Shown here in pieces: positions 13,863-23,737 of a DNA stretch of 64,000 bases. The stretch is from Arenivirga flava (lineage in GTDB: Bacteria; Actinomycetota; Actinomycetes; Actinomycetales; Microbacteriaceae): positions 558,001 through 622,000 of the forward strand of contig NZ_BSUL01000001.1 of assembly GCF_030161575.1 (NCBI RefSeq), read 5' to 3'. Position 1 is the stretch's first letter. Each line of letters begins with the position of its first letter. A model generated the notes under the pieces. The model had not been told where the DNA came from. It worked only from the letters and a program-made list of their open reading frames with translations, and made no database searches. A program made the translations under genes and the position numbers.

Positions 13863-14083
13863 GCGGACCGATCTCGATCGCGCTGAGCGAGTTCCGGGCC
13901 ACGACCGAGACCGTGCGCTCGCTCGGCGAGGTGCTCTCGCGCCACCGCGGCGACAGCGAGGTGCGGCTCAAGCTGATCAAGGGCGACGTGGCGCGCATCT
14001 TCGAGCTGCCGCACCAGGTACGCGTGAGCGCCGACCTGTACGGCGAGCTCAAGAGCCTGCTGGGCCCGGCCTGCCTCTTGTGA
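13859..14083 (+). CDS. Detached C-terminal segment of DnaE1 (74 codons, -1 frame)
   Basis: This frame reads SGPISIALSEFRATTE...LGPACLL, matching the conserved tail of actinobacterial DnaE1. It is out of frame with dnaE1 by one base. Two readings are possible. One is a single missing G in the G5 run at 13853-13857, with one continuous gene. The other is a true split gene, because a GTG at 13859 overlaps the dnaE1 stop (GTGA) and could restart translation. Five other one-base losses in the window make the sequencing explanation more likely. Confidence 0.6.
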
Positions 14084-14088
14084 CTCCG

Positions 14089-14103
14089 TAGACTGGACGG
14101 GTC
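14089..14103 (+). promoter_or_regulatory. hisD near-leaderless promoter
   Basis: TAGACT (14089-14094) ends 9 nt before ATG 14104. There is no Shine-Dalgarno sequence. A second in-frame ATG follows at 14107. Confidence 0.5.
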
Positions 14104-15408
14104 ATGATGCGAACGATCGATCTCCGCGGCCGCCGTCCCTCCGCTGCCGAGCTGCTGCAGCTCGTGCCCCGACCGGAGACCGACGTCGCGACGGTGGCGG
14201 ATGCGGTGCGCGGCATCATCGCCGACGTGCGCGATCGCGGCTCCGCGGCCCTGCTCGATCAGGCCGAGCGCTTCGACGGGGTGCGCCCCGCCGCGCTGCG
14301 GGTGCCGGCCGAGGAGCTGGCCGGCGCCGCGGACCGCCTCGACCCGACGGTGCGGGCCGCTCTCGAGGAGGCCATCGTGCGCGTGCGCGCCGCGTCCACG
14401 GCCCAGGTGCCCGCGGGCGCAACGACGAGCCTCGGCGCGGGCGCCGAGGTGCGCCAGCGCTGGCAGCCGGTGCAGCGGGTGGGCCTCTACGTGCCCGGCG
14501 GAACCGCCGTCTACCCGTCCAGCGTGGTCATGAACGTCGTGCCCGCCCAGGTCGCCGGTGTCGAGTCGATCGCCCTCGTCTCCCCGGCGCAGCGCGAGTC
14601 CGGCGGGGTGCACCCGGTCATCCTCGGCGCGGCCGCGCTGCTCGGCGTCGACGAGGTGTACGCGATGGGCGGCGCCGGCGCCATCGGCGCGCTGGCGTAC
14701 GGCGTGCCCGACCTCGGACTCGACCCGGTGCAGAAGATCACCGGACCCGGCAACGTCTTCGTCGCCGCCGCGAAGCGGCTGGTGCAGGGCGTCGCCGGCA
14801 TCGATGCGGAGGCCGGCCCCACGGAGATCCTCGTCATCGCGGACGACACGGCCGACCCCCGCAACGTGGCCGCCGACCTGGTGAGCCAGGCCGAGCACGA
14901 CGAGCTCGCCGCTGCGGTGCTCGTCACCGACTCGCCCGAGCTGGCCGAGCGCACCCTCGCGGAGGTCGAGCGCCGCGCGGCCGCGACCGCGCGCGCCGAC
15001 CGGGTGCTCGTCGCGCTGCGCGGTCCGCAGTCCGCGGTCGTGCTCGTCGACGACCTCGAGCAGGCGGCGGCCGTCAGCGACGCCTACGGTCCCGAGCACC
15101 TCGAAGTGCAGACGGCCGATGCCGAGGCGCTGCTGCCGCACCTGCGCAGCGCGGGCGCGATCTTCCTCGGCGCGCACACGCCCGTCAGCCTCGGCGACTA
15201 CCTCGCCGGATCGAACCACGTGCTGCCGACCGGCGGCCAGAGCCGCTTCGGCGCCGGGCTCGGTGCCTACGCCTTCCTGCGCCCGCAGCAGATCGTCCGC
15301 TACGACCGCGGCGCTCTGCAGGAGGTCGCCGAACGCCTGGGCGCGCTCGCCCGAGCCGAGGGACTGCCCGCGCACGCCGAGGCCGTCGAGGCCCGCTTCG
15401 AGGACTGA
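14104..15408 (+). CDS. hisD: Histidinol dehydrogenase
   Basis: HisD carries out the last two oxidation steps of histidine synthesis, from L-histidinol to L-histidine with NAD. It has 434 residues. Recognisable segments are [49 protein letters not shown] and [14 protein letters not shown] (zinc and catalytic region), and PEHLEVQT near the C-terminus. The rest of the his operon is not in this window; the gene stands between dnaE1 and nrdR. Confidence 0.94.
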   Translation: MMRTIDLRGRRPSAAELLQLVPRPETDVATVADAVRGIIADVRDRGSAALLDQAERFDGVRPAALRVPAEELAGAADRLDPTVRAALEEAIVRVRAASTAQVPAGATTSLGAGAEVRQRWQPVQRVGLYVPGGTAVYPSSVVMNVVPAQVAGVESIALVSPAQRESGGVHPVILGAAALLGVDEVYAMGGAGAIGALAYGVPDLGLDPVQKITGPGNVFVAAAKRLVQGVAGIDAEAGPTEILVIADDTADPRNVAADLVSQAEHDELAAAVLVTDSPELAERTLAEVERRAAATARADRVLVALRGPQSAVVLVDDLEQAAAVSDAYGPEHLEVQTADAEALLPHLRSAGAIFLGAHTPVSLGDYLAGSNHVLPTGGQSRFGAGLGAYAFLRPQQIVRYDRGALQEVAERLGALARAEGLPAHAEAVEARFED

Positions 15409-15424
15409 GCGTCGAGCGCGACGG

Positions 15425-15439
15425 TATCCTCGAAGCACC
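15425..15439 (+). promoter_or_regulatory. nrdR near-leaderless promoter
   Basis: TATCCT (15425-15430) lies 9 nt before ATG 15440. No ribosome-binding site is visible. Confidence 0.5.
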
Positions 15440-15910
15440 ATGTACTGCCCCTTCTGCCGCCATCCCGACAGCCGCGTGGTCGACTCCCGCACGAGCGACG
15501 ACGGCGTCTCGATCCGCCGTCGTCGGCAGTGCCCCGAGTGCGGCCGCCGCTTCACCACCAACGAGACGGCGAGCCTCAACGTCATCAAGCGGTCGGGCGT
15601 CGTCGTGCCGTTCAGCCGCGAGAAGATCGTCTCCGGCGTGCGCAAGGCCTGCCAGGGTCGACCGGTCACCGACAGCGACCTGGCCGTGCTCGCGCAGAAG
15701 GTCGAGGAGACCGTGCGCTCCAGCGGCGCCAGCCAGATCGACGCCAACGAGATCGGGCTCGCGATCCTGCCGCCGCTTCGCGAGCTCGACGAGGTCGCCT
15801 ACCTGCGCTTCGCGAGCGTCTACCAGGCGTTCGACTCGCTCGACGACTTCGAGGCGGCGATCGGCACGCTGCGCGTCGAGAACCGCGAGCGCCGCGCCGC
15901 GCAGGACTGA
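15440..15910 (+). CDS. nrdR: Transcriptional repressor NrdR
   Basis: NrdR represses ribonucleotide reductase operons according to ATP/dATP binding. It has 156 residues. The N-terminal zinc ribbon is C3-P-F-C6 and C31-P-E-C34, and the ATP-cone follows (about residues 48-136) starting at [16 protein letters not shown]. The C-terminus is charged. No NrdR box or nrd gene is in the window. The start is fixed by the zinc ribbon and by the -10 at 15425. Confidence 0.96.
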   Translation: MYCPFCRHPDSRVVDSRTSDDGVSIRRRRQCPECGRRFTTNETASLNVIKRSGVVVPFSREKIVSGVRKACQGRPVTDSDLAVLAQKVEETVRSSGASQIDANEIGLAILPPLRELDEVAYLRFASVYQAFDSLDDFEAAIGTLRVENRERRAAQD

Positions 15911-15946
15911 GGCAGCGGGGGAGCGGATGCGCGGCCTGCCGGGCGC

Positions 15947-15961
15947 TAGCCTGGCCTGAGC
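15947..15961 (+). promoter_or_regulatory. pyrD near-leaderless promoter
   Basis: TAGCCT (15947-15952) ends 9 nt before ATG 15962. The geometry is the same as for hisD and nrdR. Confidence 0.5.
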
Positions 15962-16984
15962 ATGTACCCCCTCCTCTTCGACCTCGTCCTGCGCCGACTC
16001 GATTCCGAGCGCGCCCACCATCTCGGCGCCGCCGTCATCCGCGCGTTCGGCGCCTCGGTGCCCGGCGCGCTCGCCCGCGCGGCGACGCGACCCGACCCGT
16101 CTCTCGCGGTCGACGCCCTCGGGCTCCGCTTCCCGAGCCCCTTCGGCGTCGCCGCGGGCTTCGACAAGCAGGGCTCGATGATCCTGGGCCTCGGCAACCT
16201 CGGCTTCGGGCACATCGAGGTCGGCACCGTCACCGCGATCCCGCAGCCGGGCAACGACCGCCCACGGCTCTTCCGGCTGATCCCGGACCGAGCCCTCATC
16301 AACCGCATGGGCTTCAACAACGACGGAGCGGAGGCGGTGGCCGAGCGGCTGCGCCGCGTGCGCGCACGGCGGCGGCGCCCCATCATCGGCGTGAACATCG
16401 GCAAGAGCCGCGTCGTCGCCGTCGAGGACGCGGTGGACGACTACCGCACGAGCACACGCATCCTCGCCCCGCTCGCCGACTACCTCGTCGTGAACGTCAG
16501 CTCGCCGAACACCCCGGGTCTGCGAGGCCTGCAGGATCGCGAGCAGCTCGAGCCGCTGCTGCGCGCGGTGCTCGCCGAGGCGGGCTCCGTGCCGGTGCTG
16601 GTCAAGATCGCCCCGGACCTCGACGACCAGGCGATCGAGGACGTGGCGAGCCTCGCCGCCGAGCTCGGTCTCGCCGGCGTCATCGCCACGAACACGACCA
16701 TCGGGCGCGACGGACTGCGCACCCCGCGGTCGGCCGTCGAGCGCGCCGGCGCCGGCGGCCTCTCCGGCGCGCCGCTCGCGGAGCGCTCGCTCGAGGTGCT
16801 GCGGCTGCTCGCCCGCGTCGCCGACCCGTCGCTCGTGCTGGTCGCCGTCGGCGGCGTGGAGACGTCGGCCGATGTGCGCGCCCGGCTCGATGCCGGCGCG
16901 CATCTCGTGCAGGGCTACACGGCGTTCCTGTACCGCGGACCGCTCTGGGCGCGGCAGATCAACCGGGGTCTGCGCTCGCACTGA
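15962..16984 (+). CDS. pyrD: Dihydroorotate dehydrogenase (quinone), class 2
   Basis: PyrD oxidises dihydroorotate to orotate in pyrimidine synthesis and passes electrons to membrane quinones. It has 340 residues. An N-terminal helical segment (about 1-40) for membrane and quinone contact marks class 2. Landmarks are FGVAAGFDKQG, GFGHIEVGTVT, INRMGFNNDG, NVSSPNTPGLRGLQ with the class 2 serine, and a C-terminal FMN phosphate loop VGGVETSADV. A strong bidirectional terminator follows. Confidence 0.95.
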   Translation: MYPLLFDLVLRRLDSERAHHLGAAVIRAFGASVPGALARAATRPDPSLAVDALGLRFPSPFGVAAGFDKQGSMILGLGNLGFGHIEVGTVTAIPQPGNDRPRLFRLIPDRALINRMGFNNDGAEAVAERLRRVRARRRRPIIGVNIGKSRVVAVEDAVDDYRTSTRILAPLADYLVVNVSSPNTPGLRGLQDREQLEPLLRAVLAEAGSVPVLVKIAPDLDDQAIEDVASLAAELGLAGVIATNTTIGRDGLRTPRSAVERAGAGGLSGAPLAERSLEVLRLLARVADPSLVLVAVGGVETSADVRARLDAGAHLVQGYTAFLYRGPLWARQINRGLRSH

Positions 16985-16992
16985 CGCCGCTC

Positions 16993-17034
16993 ACGACGAA
17001 GGCCGCCGATCCGGGGATCGGCGGCCTTCGTCGT
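16993..17034. terminator. Bidirectional terminator between pyrD and the DUF3043 gene
   Basis: A perfect 19-bp inverted repeat (16993-17011 with 17016-17034) and a 4-nt CGGG loop lie between two convergent genes. There is no long T tract, as is common in high-GC actinobacteria. Confidence 0.85.
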
Positions 17035-17048
17035 GCAGCGCTCGCGGC

Positions 17049-17621
17049 TCACTCCGGGAAGCGGCCGTACTTCGCCTGCGGCTTGGGGATGCGCAGCATC
17101 CGCAGCTGCATCGCGCGCATGCCGAAGTACCAGGCGTTGCCCTTCTGCAGCCTGTCCTCGCCGAACTTCGCGCGCAGGCGGCGCTTCAGGAAGACGTTCG
17201 CCAGCGTGATGTCGAGGATCGAGATCAGCATGTAGCCGAGCAGGAAGACGAAGGTGAGGTCCTGCAGCTGGATGGGCAGCAGCGTGGAGAGGATGATGAT
17301 GACGAACATCACCGGGATCAGGATCTCGCCGATGCTGAAGCGCGCATCCGTGTAGTCGCGGATGTAGCGGCGCTGCGCCCCCTTGTCGCGCTCGGGCAGG
17401 TACTTCTCGTCGCCTGCCGCCATGCCGAGGCGGTACTTCTCGCGCACCGCGCGCTCCTTCTCGCGAGCGGCCCGGTTCGCCTCCTTGCGGTCGGTCGGCA
17501 CCAGCGGGCGCTTGTTGGCGGCCTCGCGCTCCTTGCGGCTCGGCGTGGCGCGGCCCTTGCCGGCGCTCGGGTTCTGGGCCTCGACGGCTTCGTCGGGCTC
17601 GGGGGTGTTGGTCTTCGGCAC
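17049..17621 (-). CDS. DUF3043 family membrane protein
   Basis: This 190-residue actinobacterial protein of unknown function starts at GTG 17621 with GAGGGA about 8 nt upstream. A charged, proline-rich N-terminus (about 1-100) contains KEREAANKRPLVPTDRKEANR, the family hallmark. Two hydrophobic segments follow at about 110-130 and 135-155, then a basic C-terminus. It is divergent from the M20 peptidase gene and convergent with pyrD. I assign only the family. Confidence 0.8.
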   Translation of the reverse strand: MPKTNTPEPDEAVEAQNPSAGKGRATPSRKEREAANKRPLVPTDRKEANRAAREKERAVREKYRLGMAAGDEKYLPERDKGAQRRYIRDYTDARFSIGEILIPVMFVIIILSTLLPIQLQDLTFVFLLGYMLISILDITLANVFLKRRLRAKFGEDRLQKGNAWYFGMRAMQLRMLRIPKPQAKYGRFPE

Positions 17622-17650
17622 GGTGGGGTCCCTCGATCGGATGCGGCCTT

Positions 17651-17663
17651 TAAGATTACCTGC
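17651..17663 (+). promoter_or_regulatory. M20 peptidase leaderless promoter
   Basis: TAAGAT (17651-17656), the closest match to TATAAT among the leaderless promoters here, lies 7 nt before ATG 17664. Confidence 0.6.
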
Positions 17664-19069
17664 ATGAGCTCCGAACTCCCCGCCGTCGACCCGTCCGCCA
17701 TCAGCGATCTGGTCCGGCAGGGCTTCCCGACGACCATCGCGGACCTCGCCAGGCTGGTGCGCATCCCCTCCGTCTCCTGGGACGGCTTCGACCCGCGGCA
17801 TGTCGCCGACAGCGCCGAGGCGGTCGCCGGGCTGCTGCGCGACCTCGACCTCTTCGAGTCCGTCGACATCCGCCGCGCGCCGCTCGCGAACGGCTCCGGC
17901 CTCGGCCAGCCCGCCGTGCTCGCGCGCCGCGCCGCGCGGAACGGCCGCCCGACCGTGCTGCTCTACGCGCACCACGATGTGCAGCCGCCCGGCGCGGACG
18001 AGGACTGGGACACCCCGCCCTTCGAGCCGACGCAGCGCGGCGACCGCCTGTACGGCCGCGGCGCCGCCGACGACAAGGCCGGCGTCATGGCGCACGTCGG
18101 CGCCCTGCGCGCGCTCAAGGAGCACGCGGGTGACGACCCCGACCTCGGCATCGCGGTCTTCATCGAGGGCGAGGAGGAGTTCGGCTCCGGTTCGTTCGCG
18201 GCCTTCCTCGCGGAGCACCGCGAGGCCCTGGCCGCCGACGCGATCATCGTCGCCGACTCCGGCAACTGGGACGAGACGACGCCGGCGCTCACCGTCGGCC
18301 TGCGCGGCAACGTGACCTTCAACCTCACGGTCGAGACGCTCGAGCACGCCAGCCACTCGGGCATGTTCGGCGGCGCGGTGCCGGATGCGATGCTCGCGAC
18401 CGCCCGCCTGCTCGCGAGTCTGCACCACGACGACGGCTCCGTGGCCGTCGAGGGGCTGCGCGGCATCGAGCAGGAGACCCCCGCCTACGACGAGGCCCAG
18501 CTGCGCGCCGAGACCGGGCTGCTGCCCGAGGCGCAGCCGGTCGGCCGCGGCACGATCCTCAGCCGGATCTGGTCGCAGCCCGCCGTGACGGTCACGGGCA
18601 TGGACCTGCCGAGCGTGCAGAACGCCTCCAACACCCTCCTGCCGAAGGTGCGGGTGCGCATCAGCGTGCGCATCGCGCCCGGACAGCCCGCGGCGGAGGC
18701 CTTCGACGCCATCGAGGCGCATCTGCGCGCCCACGCCCCCTTCGGTGCGCGGCTCTCGATCGACGAGGTCATCACCGGCGAGCCCTTCCTGGTCGACACC
18801 GACGGCTGGGCGGTCGCGGCCATGAACCGCGCGCTCGAGGATGTCTGGGGGTCGCCCCCGTGCAGATGGGCGTCGGCGGTTCGATCCCGTTCATCGCCGA
18901 CCTCGTCGAGGTCTTCCCGGAGGCGCAGATCCTCGTCACCGGCGTGGAGGACCCGCACTCGCGGGCGCACAGCCCGGGGGAGTCGCTGCACCTCGGCGTC
19001 TTCCAGCGCGCCGTCGCGAGCGAGGCGCTGCTGCTCGCGCGCCTCGAGGCTGGCGAGGGCGCGGCGTAG
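17664..19069 (+). CDS. M20-family metallo-dipeptidase, frameshifted near the C-terminus
   Basis: This is a zinc peptidase of the M20/ArgE/DapE superfamily, probably a dipeptidase. Metal ligands lie in LLYAHHDVQPPG, the GRGAADDKAG motif, the catalytic EGEEEFGSGS and ADSGN. The dimerisation domain follows (about 195-310). The frame from ATG 17664 loses homology after LEDVWG. The matching end (QMGVGGSIPFIADLVEVF...HSRAHSPGESLHL) continues in the -1 frame to 19069. One extra G in the G5 run 18847-18851 restores a normal protein of about 468 residues. Read literally, the frame would run on as nonsense to 19694. Confidence 0.88.
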
Positions 19070-19094
19070 GGAATGCATCCGCGGACGCGGTGCT

Positions 19095-19100
19095 TACACT
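19095..19100 (+). promoter_or_regulatory. erpA -10 element
   Basis: TACACT (19095-19100) lies about 67 nt before ATG 19168, which has GCGAGGAG at a normal ribosome-binding distance. This gives a conventional leadered transcript. Confidence 0.4.
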
Positions 19101-19167
19101 GGGACGAGCGGATGCGCGCCCGGGCGGGCGCCGCGACCTCCCATCCCACCATCGCGAGGAGCACGAC

Positions 19168-19551
19168 ATGAGCGACACCGTCAGCGACGTCACGCTGGGC
19201 CAGACCCGCACCAGCGCCGACCCCGAGCACGGCGTGCTCATCAGCGACGCGGCCGCCGACAAGGTGCGCAGCCTGCTGGCGCAGGAGGGCCGCGACGACC
19301 TGCGTCTGCGCGTCGCCGTGCAGCCGGGCGGATGCTCCGGGCTGATCTACCAGCTCTACTTCGACGAGCGCCTGCTCGACGGCGATGCCACCGTGGATTT
19401 CGATGGCGTCGAGGTCGTCGTCGACAAGATGAGCGTGCCCTACCTCAGCGGCGCGAGCATCGACTTCGAGGACACGATCCAGAAGCAGGGTTTCACCATC
19501 GACAACCCCAACGCGCAGGGTTCCTGCGCCTGCGGCGACTCCTTCCATTAG
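19168..19551 (+). CDS. erpA: A-type iron-sulfur cluster insertion protein ErpA
   Basis: This 127-residue HesB/IscA-family carrier delivers Fe-S clusters to apoproteins. The three conserved cysteines are visible: one in PGGCSGLIYQLYF and two in GSCACGDSFH at the C-terminus. The N-terminal core starts GVLISDAAADKVRSLL. It stands directly upstream of the cytochrome oxidase genes. The Rieske protein QcrA in the divergent unit is a plausible client, but that is inference. Confidence 0.92.
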   Translation: MSDTVSDVTLGQTRTSADPEHGVLISDAAADKVRSLLAQEGRDDLRLRVAVQPGGCSGLIYQLYFDERLLDGDATVDFDGVEVVVDKMSVPYLSGASIDFEDTIQKQGFTIDNPNAQGSCACGDSFH

Positions 19552-19571
19552 GAATTGTCTGCGACACGCCA

Positions 19572-19603
19572 ACGAGGCCCGATCCGACCGGATCGGGCCT
19601 CGT
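19572..19603 (+). terminator. erpA terminator
   Basis: A perfect 14-bp stem (19572-19585 with 19590-19603) and a 4-nt GACC loop lie 20 nt after the erpA stop. It separates erpA from the ctaC promoter region. Confidence 0.85.
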
Positions 19604-19653
19604 CGCGTGCATCGCCGAATGCGCGGGGATCCGCCTTCTACAATTCGTCGTAG

Positions 19654-19667
19654 TAAGGCTGCCCTTA
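19654..19667. promoter_or_regulatory. Palindromic box upstream of ctaC
   Basis: TAAGG-CTGC-CCTTA is a perfect 5-bp inverted repeat. It lies exactly 24 nt before a TAGGGT -10 candidate (19692-19697). The same 13 bases recur upstream of ctaE with the same distance to its -10. No -35 consensus is visible in the 24-nt spacer, which suits an activator site. An alternative -10, TACAAT at 19639-19644, would instead place the box just after the transcription start. Confidence 0.55.
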
Positions 19668-19760
19668 GCGTCTGCGGGGCGTCCTGGGCGGTAGGGTTGG
19701 GGCGTTCCCCAGGTAAGCTGGCTCGCAGCAGCTGGCCGTGTGTCCGAGAGGTTTTTTCAG

Positions 19761-20639
19761 GTGCGCTCAAGTCGTCGTCTTCGGTGGGCCTCCGTCCCGG
19801 TATCGATCGTGCTCGTCGCGGTTCTCGCGGGATGCACCCACGAGCAGCTCCGCGGCTGGCTGCCCGGTGACGAGAACGGCATCACCAACCACACCGACCG
19901 CGTCGTCGGCCTGTGGACCACCTCGTGGATCGTGCTCCTCATCGTGGGCGTCATCACCTGGGGTCTCATCATCTTCGCGGTCGTCGCGTACCGCCGTCGC
20001 AAGGGTCAGACCGGCTTGCCGGTGCAGATGCGCTACAACATGCCGATCGAGATCCTCTACACGGTGATCCCGCTCATCCTGGTGCTGGGCTTCTTCGCCT
20101 TCACCGCACGCGACCAGGCCGCGATCGAGGAGCCCTACGCCGAGCCCGACGTGCAGATCGAGGTCATCGGCAAGCGCTGGGCCTGGGACTTCAACTACCT
20201 CGACGCGAACGGCGAGCCCGACGTGTACGAGTCGAGCCAGCAGGTCTCGCGCGACACCCCGACCGGCGAGATCGACGAGTCGACCATCCCCACGCTGGTG
20301 CTGCCGGTCAACCAGACCGTCGAGATCACCATCGAGTCGCGCGACGTCGCGCACTCCTTCTGGATCGTGGACTTCCTCTACAAGAAGGACATGATCCCCG
20401 GCAAGAGCAACCACCTGTACTTCGAGCCGCTCAAGGAGGGCACCTACTCCGGCAAGTGCGCCGAGCTCTGCGGCCAGTACCACTCGCTCATGCTCTTCAA
20501 CGTCGACGTGGTCTCGCAGGACGAGTACCAGGACTACCTGGAGGAGCTGCGCGACGCCGGCCAGACCGGCTCGGTCGGCCTCGAGTACAACCCGAACCAG
20601 AACCTCCCCGGCACCGAAGCCGCGCGGACCGAGCACTGA
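19761..20639 (+). CDS. ctaC: Cytochrome c oxidase subunit II
   Basis: CtaC is the CuA-carrying subunit of the aa3 oxidase. I chose GTG 19761 because GAGAGG lies about 9 nt upstream and it gives a compact lipoprotein signal peptide ending in LAGC with the cysteine at residue 25. Two transmembrane helices follow, around residues 52-75 and 95-115. The periplasmic CuA domain has AHSFW and [12 protein letters not shown], carrying the copper ligands. An upstream GTG at 19740 is possible. It heads a ctaC-ctaD-ctaF unit. Confidence 0.94.
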   Translation: MRSSRRLRWASVPVSIVLVAVLAGCTHEQLRGWLPGDENGITNHTDRVVGLWTTSWIVLLIVGVITWGLIIFAVVAYRRRKGQTGLPVQMRYNMPIEILYTVIPLILVLGFFAFTARDQAAIEEPYAEPDVQIEVIGKRWAWDFNYLDANGEPDVYESSQQVSRDTPTGEIDESTIPTLVLPVNQTVEITIESRDVAHSFWIVDFLYKKDMIPGKSNHLYFEPLKEGTYSGKCAELCGQYHSLMLFNVDVVSQDEYQDYLEELRDAGQTGSVGLEYNPNQNLPGTEAARTEH

Positions 20640-20668
20640 GCGACGCGAGAAGTAGAGGCGATCGACTG

Positions 20669-22399
20669 ATGACCACCACCGCTCCGGCACCCTCCGCGCA
20701 GGCCCCCTCGGCCCTGCCGCCGCGGCCCAGCCGCAAGGGCAACATCATCGTGTCCTGGATCACGTCCACGGACCACAAGACGATCGGGTACATGTACCTG
20801 ATCACCTCGTTCCTGTACTTCTGCCTCGGCGGAGTCATGGCGCTGATCATCCGCGCCCAGCTCTTCGAGCCCGGGCTGCAGGTCGTCGCGACCGAGGAGC
20901 AGTACAACCAGCTCTTCACCATGCACGGCACGATCATGCTGCTCATGTTCGCGACGCCGCTCTTCGCGGGCTTCGCCAACGTGCTCATGCCGCTGCAGAT
21001 CGGCGCCCCCGACGTCGCCTTCCCGCGACTCAACGCGCTGGCCTACTGGTTCTACAGCTTCGGCTCGCTCATCGCGGTCGCCGGCTTCCTCACCCCGCAG
21101 GGCGCGGCGTCGTTCGGCTGGTTCGCCTACGCCCCGCTGTCGAACACGACGTTCTCGCCCGGCATCGGCGGGGACCTGTGGGTCGTCGGCCTCGCGCTGA
21201 GCGGTTTCGGCACGATCCTCGGTGGCGTCAACTTCATCACCACCATCATCACGATGCGCGCGCCTGGCATGACCATGTGGCGCATGCCGATCTTCACCTG
21301 GAACATCCTGGTGACGTCGATCCTCGTGCTCATGGCGTTCCCGGTGCTCGCCGCGGCGATGTTCGGCCTCGCCGCCGACCGTCTCTTCAACGCGCACATC
21401 TACAACGTCGAGGCCGGCGGTGTGATCCTGTGGCAGCACCTGTTCTGGTTCTTCGGCCACCCCGAGGTGTACATCATCGCGCTGCCGTTCTTCGGCATCG
21501 TGTCGGAGATCTTCCCGGTCTTCAGCCGCAAGCCGATCTTCGGCTACAAGACACTCGTCTACGCGACGATCGCGATCGCCGCCCTCTCCGTCACCGTGTG
21601 GGCCCACCACATGTATGTGACCGGATCGGTGCTGCTGCCGTTCTTCTCGCTCATGACGATGCTGATCGCGGTGCCCACCGGCGTGAAGATCTTCAACTGG
21701 ATCGGCACCATGTGGCGCGGGTCGCTGACCTTCGAGAGCCCGATGCTCTGGTCGATCGGCTTCCTGATCACCTTCACGTTCGGTGGCCTCACCGGCGTCA
21801 TCCTCGCGTCGCCGCCGCTCGACTTCGCGGTCTCCGACACCTACTTCGTGGTGGCGCACTTCCACTACGTGGTCTTCGGCACCGTCGTGTTCGCCATGTT
21901 CGCGGGCTTCTACTTCTGGTGGCCCAAGTGGACCGGCAAGATGCTGGACGACCGCCTCGGCAAGATCCACTTCTGGTGGCTGTTCATCGGCTTCCACATG
22001 ACGTTCCTCATCCAGCACTGGATCGGCGTCATGAGCATGCCCCGTCGGTACGCGACCTACCTCGAGTCCGACGGCGTGACCTGGATGAACCAGCTCTCGA
22101 CCGTGGGCTCGATCATCCTGGGCCTCTCGCTCATCCCGTTCTTCCTCAACGTCTACCTGACGGCTCGGAACGCGCCCAAGGTGACCGTGAACGACCCGTG
22201 GGGCTACTCGCGGTCGCTCGAGTGGGCCACCTCGTGCCCGCCGCCGCGGCACAACTTCACGTCGATCCCGCGCATCCGCTCGGAGTCGCCGGCCTTCGAC
22301 CTCAACCACCCCGAGGCGGGCGTGCCGGTCGGCATCGGTCCGGCGAAGGACGCGCCGGACGCGCCGGTCAAGGACATCTCGGACGGAAAGGTCAAGTAA
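20669..22399 (+). CDS. ctaD: Cytochrome c oxidase subunit I
   Basis: CtaD is the catalytic haem-copper subunit, 576 residues, with about twelve transmembrane helices. Haem and copper histidines are visible in [35 protein letters not shown] and [11 protein letters not shown]. An alanine/proline-rich N-terminus of about 30 residues precedes the [16 protein letters not shown] start of the conserved core. The gene begins 29 nt after the ctaC stop and is followed 6 nt later by ctaF. Confidence 0.96.
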   Translation: MTTTAPAPSAQAPSALPPRPSRKGNIIVSWITSTDHKTIGYMYLITSFLYFCLGGVMALIIRAQLFEPGLQVVATEEQYNQLFTMHGTIMLLMFATPLFAGFANVLMPLQIGAPDVAFPRLNALAYWFYSFGSLIAVAGFLTPQGAASFGWFAYAPLSNTTFSPGIGGDLWVVGLALSGFGTILGGVNFITTIITMRAPGMTMWRMPIFTWNILVTSILVLMAFPVLAAAMFGLAADRLFNAHIYNVEAGGVILWQHLFWFFGHPEVYIIALPFFGIVSEIFPVFSRKPIFGYKTLVYATIAIAALSVTVWAHHMYVTGSVLLPFFSLMTMLIAVPTGVKIFNWIGTMWRGSLTFESPMLWSIGFLITFTFGGLTGVILASPPLDFAVSDTYFVVAHFHYVVFGTVVFAMFAGFYFWWPKWTGKMLDDRLGKIHFWWLFIGFHMTFLIQHWIGVMSMPRRYATYLESDGVTWMNQLSTVGSIILGLSLIPFFLNVYLTARNAPKVTVNDPWGYSRSLEWATSCPPPRHNFTSIPRIRSESPAFDLNHPEAGVPVGIGPAKDAPDAPVKDISDGKVK

Positions 22400-22405
22400 G
22401 ACCTC

Positions 22406-22822
22406 ATGAAGACGAACATCGGACTCTTCTGGATCCTCGCGGTCTTCTTCGTCCTCGCGGACGCGGCCTACATCGCCTGGAGTCTCATCGACCACGGATC
22501 GATCGAGTGGACCGGCACGCTCGGCATCGGCCTCGCGGGTGTGCTGTCGGCCTTCATCGCCTTCTACGTCAACCTCAGCTACAAGGCGCAGGGCGGCGAG
22601 CTGCCGGAGGACCGCCTCGACGCGGCGATCGACGACGGCGAGCCTGAGCAGGGCTTCTTCAGCCCGTGGTCGTGGTGGCCCCTGGCCCTCGCCTCGGGTG
22701 CTGCGGTCTGCTTCCTCGCCCTCGCGGTCGGCATCTGGCTGCTCTTCATCGGCGTCGCCTTCACGGTGGTCGCCCTGGTCGGATGGACCTACGAGTACCA
22801 GCGCGGTAACTTCGGTCACTGA
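22406..22822 (+). CDS. ctaF: Cytochrome c oxidase subunit IV, actinobacterial type
   Basis: CtaF is a small accessory subunit of the actinobacterial aa3 oxidase. It has 138 residues and four hydrophobic segments (about 5-25, 35-55, 85-105, 108-128) with the FFSPWSWWPL motif between the halves. The C-terminus GWTYEYQRGNFGH is typical of the family. It lies 6 nt after ctaD and ends the unit, followed by a strong terminator. Confidence 0.92.
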   Translation: MKTNIGLFWILAVFFVLADAAYIAWSLIDHGSIEWTGTLGIGLAGVLSAFIAFYVNLSYKAQGGELPEDRLDAAIDDGEPEQGFFSPWSWWPLALASGAAVCFLALAVGIWLLFIGVAFTVVALVGWTYEYQRGNFGH

Positions 22823-22830
22823 TCGATTCC

Positions 22831-22872
22831 GCGGAGGCCCCGCCCGAGCTTCGGCTCGGTCGGGGCCTCCGC
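22831..22872 (+). terminator. ctaCDF terminator
   Basis: A long hairpin: 12 bp (22831-22842 with 22861-22872), a C/T mismatch, then 6 bp (22844-22849 with 22854-22859) closed by a TTCG tetraloop. It begins 8 nt after the ctaF stop. Confidence 0.88.
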
Positions 22873-23013
22873 CGTCTCCGCGACCCGCGCGTTGCCCGTT
22901 CCGCAGGGGACCCGTCCCGTTCTGACCCGGCCCGCAGACGCCCCGCGCGCACCGGCGGTCAGTCCCCGCTGCGCCGATTGGCGTCGTCCGGTCGGTTCTG
23001 CTCTACTGGCAGC

Positions 23014-23472
23014 ATGACGAGCACTGCTGCAGGCGACGGCGCCGAGGCGACCACCATCATCCGCGCGGCCCGTGGCAGTGACGGCGATGCCGTCTTCGCG
23101 CTGCTCGCCCAGCTCGGAGCGGAGACAGCCGCCGATCGCGCCGAGTTCGATCACGGCTTCTCCGCCTGCCTCCGATCGCCCGATCCGACGTTCCTGCGCA
23201 TCCTGGAGCATGAGGGCGTGGTACGCGGCTATGCGCTCACCAGCATCGTGCCGCTGCTCTCCGCCAACGGTACGAGCGCGCAGGTGCAGGAGATCGTGAT
23301 CGACACCGCCCTGCGCGGGTCCGGACTCGGGCGCCTGCTGCTCGAAGCGGTCGAAGCGGAGTGCCGCGATCGCGGCGTGCGTCAGGTGACGGTCGCGAGC
23401 CGCCGTAGCGCCGGCTTCTACGAGCAGCAGGGCTGGGTGCGCAGCGCCGACTTCCTGCGCCTGGAGCTCTGA
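23014..23472 (+). CDS. GNAT-family N-acetyltransferase
   Basis: This 152-residue single GNAT domain is of unknown substrate. The acetyl-CoA loop is visible as VIDTALRGSGLGRLLLEAVE, and the C-terminal part has VASRRSAGFYEQQGWV. ATG 23014 lies 6 nt after TCTACT (23002-23007), a weaker form of the leaderless -10 seen elsewhere. The next 390 nt hold no gene. It is convergent with qcrB. Confidence 0.85.
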   Translation: MTSTAAGDGAEATTIIRAARGSDGDAVFALLAQLGAETAADRAEFDHGFSACLRSPDPTFLRILEHEGVVRGYALTSIVPLLSANGTSAQVQEIVIDTALRGSGLGRLLLEAVEAECRDRGVRQVTVASRRSAGFYEQQGWVRSADFLRLEL

Positions 23473-23737
23473 CGGGCCCACAGGCGCTCGCCTGAGCGGG
23501 GGAGCGAGCGCGCCACACCCGTGGACGACCAGCGCCTCGTGCTGCGCCGTGACTGCACGTCGACGGACAGCGCTGCACCGCGCCTGCGGTCGACCACGAG
23601 GGCGACCGTGCCCCTACGTGTCCCTACCGCTCGCGCTGACGAGGGAAGCCGCGATGGATATCGCGGTGGAGCGGAGGAGAGGACCCGCTCAAGGGCTCGT
23701 CGTCCTCGGCTGGCCACCGGACGGCTCACGGTATGAC

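Noticed and set aside
19070..19694. Extension of the M20 peptidase frame to 19694 through erpA
   Set aside because: It arises only after the frameshift; composition turns to serine/arginine nonsense and it crosses the clear erpA gene.
23521..23736. Short frames in the gap between the GNAT and qcrB genes
   Set aside because: Arginine-rich, overlapping in several frames, no ribosome-binding site or leaderless -10 and no recognisable domain.
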